Below, piece after piece: positions 54,628 through 61,975 of a stretch of 64,000 nucleotides of DNA (position 1 is the first letter of the stretch; each line of letters begins with the position of its first letter). The stretch covers positions 124,001 to 188,000 of the forward strand of contig NZ_BNAF01000004.1 in NCBI RefSeq assembly GCF_014653155.1. Reading direction: 5' to 3'. A model generated the notes under the pieces. It did not search any database. It was not told the DNA's origin and saw nothing but the letters and a program-made list of their open reading frames with translations. A program made the translations under genes and the position numbers. This stretch comes from Sphingobacterium griseoflavum (lineage in GTDB: Bacteria > Bacteroidota > Bacteroidia > Sphingobacteriales > Sphingobacteriaceae).

Positions 54628-54782
54628 CCATTTTGTTTTGTTGATCTGCGGACTTCTTCGCTGATGTCTACCGGAATCGTAACGTATCATGTTGGCCTTC
54701 CGCGGCCTTGCTTTTATACGAAAGCGTAGATTGCGCTCCCAATAACCGTCCGTTTTTTTCGTAAAACACGGCGATATTTTTT

Positions 54783-54790
54783 TAAATTTG
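54783..54790 (+). promoter_or_regulatory. -7 promoter box of the GH84 gene
   Basis: TAAATTTG fits TAnnTTTG and ends 6 bases before the ATG at 54797, implying a very short or absent leader. This also argues against the longer TTG start at 54788. Confidence 0.5.
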
Positions 54791-54796
54791 GCGGTT

Positions 54797-56773
54797 ATGA
54801 CACATCATCTCAAAAGGCTAGTGGTCGCTATTGTTGCATGGCCACTTTTGGGGCCAGGCACGTCTTGCGCGCAATCCCTAAAACAACCTTCTTCCACATC
54901 CACATCGTCCTTGCCCAAAACTTCTATCTTGCCGGCTATTTTTCCGGCACCGGTATCGATGGAGCTAGGAGTCGGCAATTTTGCGTTGGGCAACTCGGTG
55001 ACGTTGGTTGCCGGCCCGACGGTCGATGCCGGGACAAGGGCACTCTTGGACCAGACGTTCCGTGAAGCAGGAGTAAAGACGGTGAAAACGGCAAAAAATC
55101 TACCCTTAAATAGGAAAGGCACCTATGTGCTCTTGGGTACGCAGGCCGATTCGCAGGTGCTTACTGCGATAAAAGAAATGACAGACACGCTGGACAGCAA
55201 TACCGGCGGTTACACCTTTGCTAGCCAGCCGCAGGGGTCAGGCGCTGTCGTTGCCATGGCAGCAAAAGACGCAGACGGTCTGTACTATGCCGTGCAGACA
55301 TTTAGCCAGCTGGCCAGGCGCGGCGTGATCCCAGCAGTGGTTATCCATGACCATCCTGCATTGCCGATCCGTGGTACGATCGAAGGCTTCTATGGTAAGC
55401 CATGGTCGATGGAGGAGCGGGAAAAGCATATCCATTTTTTAGCCACGGTGAAAGCAAACACCTATATCTACAGTCCGAAGGATGATCCTTACGCGCGCGA
55501 TCGCTGGCGCGAGCCCTATCCGGTGTCTACGTTGAAAGCGCTCAAAAAATTGGCCGAGGTGGCGGGCAACAACCATATCAACTTTGTGTATGCGATATCG
55601 CCAGGACCTACCGTATGCTTTTCTGATCCGGATGACCTGCAGGCACTACTGCGCAAATTCAACGCTCTGCGGGCGGTAGGGATCCATAGTTTCTACGTAG
55701 CACTGGACGACATTGAATACAAGCAATGGAACTGTGAACAGGATTCGATCACCTTTGGCCCCTCGGGGGCCGAGGCTGCAGCCCGTGCACAGGCACATTT
55801 GCTGAATGCCGTACAAGCCGATATTAAAAAGGTTGATCCGTCGGCACCGCCTTTGATTATGGTGCCCACCGAATATTACGATGCGAAGGAAACGCCTTAC
55901 AAAGAAGCGCTACGCAAACATTTGAATCCTTCGATTGTGGTGCAGTGGACGGGCACTGACGTGGTACCGCCAGCTATCTCGATCGCGGATGCACGCACGG
56001 CCACGAAAGCGTTCGGGCGTAAGACATTTTTGTGGGACAATTATCCGGTCAACGACTACGGCGAATCGAGTGGTAGGCTGTTGATGGCACCTTATACGCG
56101 GCGTGAGGCGGGGCTATCCGACGAGCTGTCGGGCATCGTGTCCAACCCCATGAATCAAGAGGTGGCTAGCCGCGCCGCTGTTACGGGATTGGTGGCTTTC
56201 GCTTGGAACGATAAAGATTACGATGCCGATAAGACCTGGAGGTTTGCAGCGCGCGAGCTTGCCGGCTGGAACGAGGAAGTGAGCGAAGCGCTACTGATAT
56301 TTTTTGATACGCAGCATCTTGCACCAACTTTTGGAACGCATCCTTGGCAGCCGCAAGCGCCACAGCTGAAAACATTTTTGGATGGGGTAGAGGATGCTAT
56401 TGCCAATGGCGATGCTGACAGCCGTAAGCAGGCGATAGCAGCGCTATCGAAACATGCTGCTCGTTTTGCCGATGTGCCCAGCACCATCCGCAACGGGCAT
56501 GTCGATACAGCATTTCTCATCGAAGCGGGTCCGTGGCTGGATGCCATGCTGTTATGGGGTAAGGCGCTGGCATGCACAGCCGCGGGACTGGCGGCCGCCA
56601 ATGAAGCCGATTCGGCAGCGAGCGAGCATTTTAAACAGGCCGAAAAATTTACTGCAGAGGCAGCCGCTATCCGATCGATCCCCGGCGCTACACGCGTGGA
56701 GGGGCCGGTAAAGGTAGCGGATGGCGTATTGGATCGCTTTATTGCCAAGGCGCCATCACTCATATACTTTTAA
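54797..56773 (+). CDS. Exported GH84 beta-N-acetylglucosaminidase (O-GlcNAcase/NagJ-like)
   Basis: 658 residues. A signal peptide is followed by the N-terminal GH20b-like domain (about 45-175) and the GH84 catalytic barrel: PIRGTIEGFYGKPWSMEERE, ATVKANTYIYSPKDDPYARD, FYVALDDIEYKQWNC with the catalytic Asp pair, TEYYDAKETPYKEAL and FLWDNYPVNDYGES. A helical C-terminal region follows. The enzyme removes terminal beta-linked GlcNAc with substrate assistance, perhaps from host or microbial glycans or glycoproteins. Start ATG 54797 follows the promoter. There is no SusC/SusD pair beside it. Confidence 0.9.
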   Translation: MTHHLKRLVVAIVAWPLLGPGTSCAQSLKQPSSTSTSSLPKTSILPAIFPAPVSMELGVGNFALGNSVTLVAGPTVDAGTRALLDQTFREAGVKTVKTAKNLPLNRKGTYVLLGTQADSQVLTAIKEMTDTLDSNTGGYTFASQPQGSGAVVAMAAKDADGLYYAVQTFSQLARRGVIPAVVIHDHPALPIRGTIEGFYGKPWSMEEREKHIHFLATVKANTYIYSPKDDPYARDRWREPYPVSTLKALKKLAEVAGNNHINFVYAISPGPTVCFSDPDDLQALLRKFNALRAVGIHSFYVALDDIEYKQWNCEQDSITFGPSGAEAAARAQAHLLNAVQADIKKVDPSAPPLIMVPTEYYDAKETPYKEALRKHLNPSIVVQWTGTDVVPPAISIADARTATKAFGRKTFLWDNYPVNDYGESSGRLLMAPYTRREAGLSDELSGIVSNPMNQEVASRAAVTGLVAFAWNDKDYDADKTWRFAARELAGWNEEVSEALLIFFDTQHLAPTFGTHPWQPQAPQLKTFLDGVEDAIANGDADSRKQAIAALSKHAARFADVPSTIRNGHVDTAFLIEAGPWLDAMLLWGKALACTAAGLAAANEADSAASEHFKQAEKFTAEAAAIRSIPGATRVEGPVKVADGVLDRFIAKAPSLIYF

Positions 56774-56780
56774 CGGGCTG

Positions 56781-56826
56781 TGGCTTCGTTTTCGATATGC
56801 CGCTGGCCATATGGAAAACGAAGCCA
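56781..56826 (+). terminator. Long hairpin terminator after GH84
   Basis: TGGCTTCGTTTTC (56781-56793) pairs with GAAAACGAAGCCA (56814-56826). The inner bases ATATG/CATAT extend the stem after one mismatch. TATTTCTTT follows. A stem this long is stronger than most terminators in the window. Confidence 0.8.
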
Positions 56827-56882
56827 TATTTCTTTCGCTGGGCGGACACGCTTTGTTTCTCTTGCTTGATGCATACCTCAAG

Positions 56883-57437
56883 TTACGGAAGGGTAGTCTT
56901 CCCTACCTCTTGTTCCAACGGTTTAAAATGGGTATACCAGTTGCAGGACGTGCCATCAAGATCAAAAGTTTCCACCCAGTCAAATCCGATCTTCGACAAG
57001 ATCCGGTTGGAGCCGATGTTTTGACAATCCGCTACCCCATGGATCGCAGGCAAACCCAGTTGGTTAAAGCCATAGTCAATACAAGCCAACGCTGCTTCCG
57101 TTGCTATGCCTTGCCCCCAAAAACGGCGGATCAATCGATAACCCAGATCATAATAATACTGATATCCATTGGTCGTTTCGGTTATAAATTTCAGACCGGC
57201 CCATCCGATAAAATCGTTGGTTTGCTTATCGACAACTGCCCAACGACCAATACCGTAGGCTTCATACTGCTTTCTTATATAATCGATCACGGCAACAATA
57301 TCCTGTTTGTCCTGGACAGGACTATTTCCAAGGTAACGATGCACTTCTGGGTCGGAATCCAATGCAAACATCCCCTCGATGTCGTTCGGCAATATTTCTC
57401 TTAAAATCAACCGGTCTGTTTCTATAAGGATCGTCAT
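56883..57437 (-). CDS. GNAT acetyltransferase, RimJ/RimL type
   Basis: 184 residues. It opens TILIETDRLILREILPNDIE. It has IGRWAVVDKQTNDFIGWAGL, YDLGYRLIRRFWGQGIATEA (acetyl-CoA loop) and LGLPAIHGVADCQNIGSNRI, then LSKIGFDWVETF. RimJ/RimL-like enzymes acetylate protein N-termini or small amines; the substrate is unknown. The start at ATG 57437 drops a non-homologous extension to 57515. It is convergent with GH84 across the hairpin. Confidence 0.88.
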   Translation of the reverse strand: MTILIETDRLILREILPNDIEGMFALDSDPEVHRYLGNSPVQDKQDIVAVIDYIRKQYEAYGIGRWAVVDKQTNDFIGWAGLKFITETTNGYQYYYDLGYRLIRRFWGQGIATEAALACIDYGFNQLGLPAIHGVADCQNIGSNRILSKIGFDWVETFDLDGTSCNWYTHFKPLEQEVGKTTLP

Positions 57438-57634
57438 CGCTGTTCTGATGTAAAGAATAAAAATGGAAGGTAATCGCTTTATCGCAGGATTGGCCGGGCG
57501 CAAAAATCCCTCCATCGCATGACAGAGGGACTAGCACTGTCATTTTCCCCGACAGAACTTTCATAAGCATGACTAAGATATTGAATTATTTAGATCTATT
57601 AAAGTAATATTTATGTTACAAAATAAGATTTTTT

Positions 57635-57659
57635 AGCTTATTTTTTCAAAAAATAAGCT
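57635..57659. repeat. AT-rich 12-bp palindrome
   Basis: AGCTTATTTTTT and AAAAAATAAGCT flank a single C, giving 25 bases of near-perfect symmetry. The right arm overlaps the next hairpin, so the two are alternative folds. Confidence 0.6.
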
Positions 57660-57680
57660 CTCCGCGGTAATGCGGAGAGC
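57657..57680. terminator. GC-rich hairpin in gene-free region
   Basis: GCTCTCCGC (57657-57665) pairs with GCGGAGAGC (57672-57680) around GGTAAT. On the minus strand the stem is followed by an A/T-rich stretch. It could end a transcript from either side, but no gene for it is seen. Confidence 0.5.
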
Positions 57681-57993
57681 CGTGCTTATGAAAATTACGC
57701 CCTTGGGAGGGGCAGTATTGGAGTTAAAAATAATTAATTATTTTAATATTTTTATTAAAATTCAATATTTATTTTAAAATTCAAATATATTTGGCTGAAA
57801 CATGGTCATGATAAGGGTCGAATCTCGACAAGCGAGAGCGTTTAAAATACGTAAAAAGTCGGGATGCAACGAGCAGGTTTTTATCAAAAAAGCTTTTATA
57901 AGGATGTTTTGGGGAAGTTGTTTCCTGAAAGTGAAATGAGGATTTGTGGTCTTCAGGAGGGCTGGTCATACGTCGTACAACGCGCTGTTCGAA

Positions 57994-58024
57994 AAAATCC
58001 CGTAACGTTAACGCACGGGATTTT
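57994..58024. repeat. Hairpin 1 of three at about 100-base spacing
   Basis: AAAATCCCGT (57994-58003) pairs with ACGGGATTTT (58015-58024), with A residues before and T residues after, so it can work as a terminator on either strand. Confidence 0.6.
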
Positions 58025-58094
58025 TCAACCTCTACACTATTCTACTTCACTTGTATCTATTTGACGCGCCAAATAGGTAAAGGTTTAAAAAAAA

Positions 58095-58118
58095 ATCCCG
58101 TGCATCGCTGCAGGGGAT
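58095..58118. repeat. Hairpin 2 of three
   Basis: ATCCC (58095-58099) and GGGAT (58114-58118) form the base, TGCA/TGCA the inner stem, around the loop TCGC. AAAGGTTTAAAAAAAAA lies just before it and a similar run precedes hairpin 3. Confidence 0.6.
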
Positions 58119-58197
58119 ATAGATCATACTAAATAAACCAATTATTATTTGCTGTCTATTGAACGGCCGTTATCGTAAAAGGTTTTAAAAAAAGAAA

Positions 58198-58220
58198 ATC
58201 CCCGGCCTCGCGCTGGGGAT
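58198..58220. repeat. Hairpin 3 of three
   Basis: ATCCCC (58198-58203) pairs with GGGGAT (58215-58220) around a loop with CTCGCG. The 5' side repeats the AAAAGGTTTTAAAAAAA sequence of hairpin 2. Confidence 0.6.
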
Positions 58221-58461
58221 GTTCAATGTTGTGTATATAGAAGTTGTTTAATTAGCACGTTTTGGACGGCATTTTTGTTTTCGCTTTTGCAAATAAATGT
58301 TGCTATTCCGGCATCCGCTCGATTTGTAGGCCTGACTTCCCTTAGAGCGCACAGGCTGCTGGATGTGCAGTATGCATATTGTTCCGGAATGCGCCGGCCA
58401 TTTTTTCGCGATACTGGGCGTTCTTTCCAGCGCACTCACTTTCACAATTATGCAACGTTCG

Positions 58462-58863
58462 TTATCTTTTCTTGTACGTTAGGCTTTGTTCCAAAACCTC
58501 GTATTGTCTAGTGCTTGATTGGGTGATGGTGAGTTGATCTCCGGAAATGCGGTATTTCAACGGGAGCGTTTCAGATCCATTGTCGTAAACGACGGTGATA
58601 AACAGCGAGTCGTTGGTATGGGTGAATGTTCCTGGACGGTTGACAGAACTGAGCACCTTTCCATCGGTCGTAAATTCCAAATAATCTTGGCTATCTTCAA
58701 CCGTATCTCTGTCAACACGCACCGCACCAGTTTCTAAATCCCGCTCTATGTACTCTTGGGAGAATTCGTACCATCTTCCGTAAATCAAATCCTGTTGATT
58801 ATCGTCTTTTTTGCATGCCACAAAAGCTATTGTGCCAACCAATAGTAGAAGGAGTCTTTTCAT
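58462..58863 (-). CDS. Lipoprotein of the lipocalin-like type, 133 residues
   Basis: Signal MKRLLLLLVGTIAFVACKKD, with lipobox Cys at about 17 and a Lys-Lys-Asp-Asp after it. The mature part resembles the small lipocalin-like proteins of Bacteroidota: LIYGRWYEFSQEY, DYLEFTTDGKVLSSVNRPGT and LPLKYRISGDQLTITQSSTR. It probably sits on the outer membrane; the ligand is unknown. ATG 58863 is the start. The next gene upstream on the same strand ends 25 bases away. Confidence 0.75.
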   Translation of the reverse strand: MKRLLLLLVGTIAFVACKKDDNQQDLIYGRWYEFSQEYIERDLETGAVRVDRDTVEDSQDYLEFTTDGKVLSSVNRPGTFTHTNDSLFITVVYDNGSETLPLKYRISGDQLTITQSSTRQYEVLEQSLTYKKR

Positions 58864-58888
58864 AGTTGAATGCGAACAATAACCGTAC

Positions 58889-59353
58889 CTAACCTCTTCC
58901 ATCGCCGTCAATCCAACGCACTTCCCCAACCGCTATCATACCGATGTATTTTTTCATATGATCATCGCTAATGCACGAATTTTCCTCCACATGGTATTGC
59001 CAACGTTTCCCTTCGCTACTGATACTGCCCATATATACATCGTTGACATACACATGCCATACCCCATGCGGTTTAGGTCGGATCTCGACTACCTGCCTTT
59101 TTCCCTCGTGGTAGAACATCTCTGCAACGCTGCTATCCAAACGTTGTAAGATAGCATCGATGCAGGCCTCCCTGATATCTTCCTGCAAAAATCCATATAT
59201 CAGCTTCCAGCCGCTGGATTCTTTACTAAATATATATATGGATTGGCGGTTTTTTCCGGATAGGGTTACCTCTACACGACCGAACGGTTTTCTTTCGGTG
59301 GCATAGTGCACCTGAAGGATTTGACCTCGAGCTTGTACTTCTAGCAGTTTCAT
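58889..59353 (-). CDS. Hypothetical protein, 154 residues
   Basis: Family not recognised. It begins MKLLEVQARGQILQVHYATE and has beta-rich pieces VEVTLSGKNRQSIYIFSKES, VVEIRPKPHGVWHVYVNDVY and a C-terminal helix with DHMKKYIGMIAVGEVRWIDG. No signal peptide. It diverges from small paralog B and is upstream of the lipoprotein gene. Confidence 0.6.
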   Translation of the reverse strand: MKLLEVQARGQILQVHYATERKPFGRVEVTLSGKNRQSIYIFSKESSGWKLIYGFLQEDIREACIDAILQRLDSSVAEMFYHEGKRQVVEIRPKPHGVWHVYVNDVYMGSISSEGKRWQYHVEENSCISDDHMKKYIGMIAVGEVRWIDGDGRG

Positions 59354-59388
59354 ATTGCAATTTTACTAAAAATATTAGTATTAAATAG

Positions 59389-59396
59389 TATATTTG
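59389..59396 (+). promoter_or_regulatory. -7 promoter box before small paralog B
   Basis: TATATTTG fits TAnnTTTG and lies 38 bases before the ATG at 59435. Confidence 0.45.
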
Positions 59397-59434
59397 AATG
59401 TGATATTTAGTATTTATCGTAAGACAGAAAACAT

Positions 59435-59794
59435 ATGGACGTGTCGGTTTTAGAGCATATAAGAACGCAGGCCGTAGTGGTGGCGCGATCGACGAAAAGC
59501 GAAGATGAGGGCAGATCCCTCCTTGAGAAAGCGCTCAAAGATCATCCACAATTGGCGAGCGAGAGCTTGGTTTGGTTCAACGCAGTTATGAGGGGCATAT
59601 CGAAAGAACAGATTTTCAGATGGATTTCCCAAGGTTTCACCATTCTGTTAAACGGGGTTCCTTATCGAACCTTCGGTCATCTTTGGCAATTTTTGGAGCG
59701 TTTGGATGAGGATTCGGACAATGTGCTTGTGCTGGAAGATCTGCTAAAGATGGACGAGGAGGAGCTGGCCAAGCTGTGGGAGATGCCTAAATAA
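59435..59794 (+). CDS. Small protein of the NGV...LEDLL family, copy B (119 residues)
   Basis: It has an extra N-terminal helical region of about 55 residues (STKSEDEGRSLLEKALKDHP). The shared core is ISKEQIFRWISQGFTILLNG, VPYRTFGHLWQFLERLDEDS and NVLVLEDLLKMDEEELAKLW. The core order matches copy A and copy C but with more changes, so it is a diverged paralog. The extra N-terminal part may be a second domain. Unknown function; probably cytoplasmic. Confidence 0.7.
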   Translation: MDVSVLEHIRTQAVVVARSTKSEDEGRSLLEKALKDHPQLASESLVWFNAVMRGISKEQIFRWISQGFTILLNGVPYRTFGHLWQFLERLDEDSDNVLVLEDLLKMDEEELAKLWEMPK

Positions 59795-59800
59795 AAATTT

Positions 59801-59884
59801 CCATGGTATAAGTGAACCAGCGAGAGGAGCAACTCGAACTGTTGAGGGCTCAACAAAAAAAACAACCTAAGCCTCGCGCCATGG
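59801..59884. other. Possible structured RNA element between paralogs B and C
   Basis: CCATGG (59801-59806) and CCATGG (59879-59884) form the outer pair. GCGAG (59820-59824) and CTCGC (59873-59877) form the next, and GTTGAG (59841-59846) and CTCAAC (59849-59854) the inner one. The nested arms can give one long interrupted stem between the two small genes. This is a hand fold only. Confidence 0.3.
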
Positions 59885-59967
59885 ATGTTTTAAATATATG
59901 TGTATATGTTGTAATTTACTATATGCACGTTTGAACATGTGCTTTGGTTTTTCAAAATTTAAAAAAT

Positions 59968-60234
59968 ATGCAACCGTTAGGTAAAACGAATGGGCTTGCA
60001 CGACGTTCTCCTAATAAATTGGAAGATATGCAAGGCGAAACGTTTACTAAAAAGTTGATCATCGAACTTATCGAGCAGGGATATAAAGTGGTTGTGAATG
60101 GCGTTCCCACAAAATTGGACATCGACCTGTGGGATTACATCGATAAGATCGAAGATTTTTCGAGGTTCCATCTGCTGGAAGATCTGCTGCAATGGAGCGA
60201 TCGCGATTTGACATTGATCGACCGTGCGGCTTAG
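59968..60234 (+). CDS. Small protein of the NGV...LEDLL family, copy C (88 residues)
   Basis: The closest relative of copy A. Its core reads FTKKLIIELIEQGYKVVVNG, VPTKLDIDLWDYIDKIEDFS and FHLLEDLLQWSDRDLTLIDR. The first 24 residues (MQPLGKTNGLARRSPNKLED) are an N-terminal extension that is basic and unstructured. Start ATG 59968 is used; the longer frame starts with TTG. It follows copy B by 173 bases on the same strand. Confidence 0.7.
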   Translation: MQPLGKTNGLARRSPNKLEDMQGETFTKKLIIELIEQGYKVVVNGVPTKLDIDLWDYIDKIEDFSRFHLLEDLLQWSDRDLTLIDRAA

Positions 60235-60335
60235 CTGAGAGGGGTCTAGGATTTGCAAATAGTGCCGCTTCGCAGCAATTTAACAGTTTTGGCATTTAAC
60301 TTGCTTAAGTGCTGTATCACCTAATCTTAATTCGT

Positions 60336-60434
60336 ATGGAGACTATCTCTGAATATGTTATGCTATTAACTGCGTTTGTTACATTCGCCCTTGCGGCGAT
60401 AGACCGATTTGACCATCGTCGCAACTCTCATTAA
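60336..60434 (+). CDS. Tiny single-helix membrane protein, 32 residues (type I toxin-like layout)
   Basis: The ORF begins METISEYVMLLTAFVTFALA, then has a charged tail with DRFDHRRNSH. One hydrophobic helix of about 19 residues with a basic end is the layout of small holin-like/type I toxin peptides, though length and composition alone cannot prove this. It ends one base before the next ATG, so the two may be translated together. Not in any family I can name. Confidence 0.45.
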   Translation: METISEYVMLLTAFVTFALAAIDRFDHRRNSH

Positions 60435-60435
60435 A

Positions 60436-60609
60436 ATGGCTCTTTTCAATTTATTTGTTGGCAGTTTCGTCTTGGCAGCCGGCGTATTTCTGATGGACCA
60501 AAGAAAGACCCGTCTGAATCGCTTCCTGGCCGTTGTCGGTATGGCTTTTGGTGGCTATCTCGTCATTGGCTCGCTTGTGTCCATCTTCCACTGGATTAAG
60601 TCGATTTGA
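60436..60609 (+). CDS. Small two-helix membrane protein, 57 residues
   Basis: From ATG 60436: MALFNLFVGSFVLAAGVFLM, a basic loop DQRKTRLNRFLAV, and a second helix GGYLVIGSLVSIFHWI. Two membrane segments with a cytoplasmic basic loop. The family is unknown. It is joined one base after the 32-residue ORF. The in-frame TTG at 60409 is an unlikely start. Confidence 0.55.
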   Translation: MALFNLFVGSFVLAAGVFLMDQRKTRLNRFLAVVGMAFGGYLVIGSLVSIFHWIKSI

Positions 60610-60726
60610 TTTAAGCGGCCAATTTACAGTAGATTTTTTGGTCGGTTTAGTTTAGATGGACAAGGCGGAATTGATACCAGGGCGATTTTTTCGAATTCCA
60701 GCCATTTCAAGGAGGTGAGGATCTAT

Positions 60727-61569
60727 CTAAGCGTCAACTTTTTTCCGAACATCAAACACCATCTTTGCACGTTCAAGATCTTCATGAGGGTTGGAAATTT
60801 CAATCTCGCCCATATTTGCAAGCTCCTTCAATCGATGATAGAGAAAAAGATCGCCTACGGAACCATCATGGAATGTATTCCAAATATCACAAAGGGTATA
60901 GCCAACAATCAACGACGACCTTTGGGGTGTCTCGCTGCATCGTCTTAAAAGGTATTCATCAAAAAACGTCTGGTCGCCGGCTACAGGATTTCCTGCACTA
61001 TTAAATAGGTTAATTACTGCATCATTCTTGCGGATATGCGCCCAAAGTGATGCATAAGGTTGAATGTCAGGCTTGCTTAACCGTTGAAAGTGTTTAGCAG
61101 CCTCCAAAACTTGGTCTTCTCGCATCACCTGTAAAGAACCGGTATTTAGCTTTTCTCCTTGCTCATCCCTACAGTTCATGCTATGGAAATTAAGTTTATG
61201 AATAGGTGTCGACAGTTTTTTCAAGTAGGAAAGGAGGCGTGCTGTCGTGATCTTTTCATTGGCATTATCGCCAAGCCATAAGTAGATATGGCTATAGCGA
61301 TCGGAAGAAGAGATTACCTTTTTCAAAAGCAGGAGATTGTCATCGACAAAGTTGTTATTCCCTTCGGTATGGATACAACCAACAGACTTTCTCCACCATG
61401 TCTTCCTGCGCACGATTGCTTGCAAGTCGTCTAAGTCACATAGCGGTCCAAGAGCAAGTGGATCAGTAAAACATAAGATTTCATCTTTCTCTAAATTAAT
61501 TAGCTTGCTCTGAACAAGTGTAGCCTTCCCGGAAAAGCCAAATGTAATGTGTAGGCGTTCTTGAGACAT
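60727..61569 (-). CDS. DUF1835/DUF3658-type protein, 280 residues
   Basis: The N-terminal DUF1835 shows HITFGFSGKATLVQSKL, FTDPLALGPLCDLDDLQAIV and RYSHIYLWLGDNANEKITTA. The C-terminal part has NLFNSAGNPVAGDQTFFDEY and GYTLCDIWNTFHDGSVGDLF. The function is unknown. It starts 6 bases after the HTH gene stop, so the two form an operon in which the regulator comes first. Confidence 0.85.
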   Translation of the reverse strand: MSQERLHITFGFSGKATLVQSKLINLEKDEILCFTDPLALGPLCDLDDLQAIVRRKTWWRKSVGCIHTEGNNNFVDDNLLLLKKVISSSDRYSHIYLWLGDNANEKITTARLLSYLKKLSTPIHKLNFHSMNCRDEQGEKLNTGSLQVMREDQVLEAAKHFQRLSKPDIQPYASLWAHIRKNDAVINLFNSAGNPVAGDQTFFDEYLLRRCSETPQRSSLIVGYTLCDIWNTFHDGSVGDLFLYHRLKELANMGEIEISNPHEDLERAKMVFDVRKKVDA

Positions 61570-61575
61570 GATTAC

Positions 61576-61962
61576 CTACTTATCCTTCAGCAATCGCTCC
61601 AAATACGCCAACTTCGTTTTTTCGGCTTCCAACAGGCGTTCATACAATTCAATAATTTTATCTAATGGATTGATTGTGCATAGATAATTGTTATTATTCG
61701 AACTGCTATCTTGAAATGTGTTATTTATAATATTGAACACCGCTTCTTCGCTAAAATTCTCAATAGCTTCTGGCGTAACCCCTAGTATTTCGGCGACCTG
61801 CGCCAATAGGGCGGCTTCTATAGATTCACTTTTTTCGATATTGGACACGGTCTGCTGACTCACGCCCAATTCTATAGCCAAGGCTTCTTGCTTTAGTCCG
61901 CGTAGTTCACGGATGCGGCTGATTTTTCTCCCTATATGGTTTGTCGTGTTAGTTGTATGCAT
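61576..61962 (-). CDS. Helix-turn-helix (XRE-type) transcriptional regulator, 128 residues
   Basis: The DNA-binding region is IGRKISRIRELRGLKQEALA and ELGVSQQTVSNIEKSESIEA (about residues 11-50). The C-terminal part is helical, ending in KIIELYERLLEAEKTKLAYL (leucine-rich coiled coil), fit for dimerisation. It precedes a DUF1835 gene by 6 bases and probably controls its own promoter, TAACTTTG, just upstream. Confidence 0.88.
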   Translation of the reverse strand: MHTTNTTNHIGRKISRIRELRGLKQEALAIELGVSQQTVSNIEKSESIEAALLAQVAEILGVTPEAIENFSEEAVFNIINNTFQDSSSNNNNYLCTINPLDKIIELYERLLEAEKTKLAYLERLLKDK

Positions 61963-61967
61963 AAGTC

Positions 61968-61975
61968 CAAAGTTA
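61968..61975 (-). promoter_or_regulatory. -7 promoter box for the HTH-DUF1835 operon
   Basis: TAACTTTG on the minus strand matches TAnnTTTG and is 5 bases before the HTH ATG, so the transcript is probably leaderless. Confidence 0.5.

Larger units (their letters stand above)
57438..58461. other. About 1 kb without a recognisable gene, rich in hairpins
   Basis: No supported gene is seen. It contains an AT palindrome at 57635-57659, a GC-rich hairpin at 57657-57680 and AT-rich DNA to about 57790. Three hairpins with A-rich 5' sides lie at 57994, 58095 and 58198, about 100 bases apart. It may encode small RNAs. Confidence 0.5.

Noticed and set aside
57781..58064. Small open frames in the hairpin-rich gap
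   Set aside because: They are short, lack ribosome sites and cross the hairpin stems.
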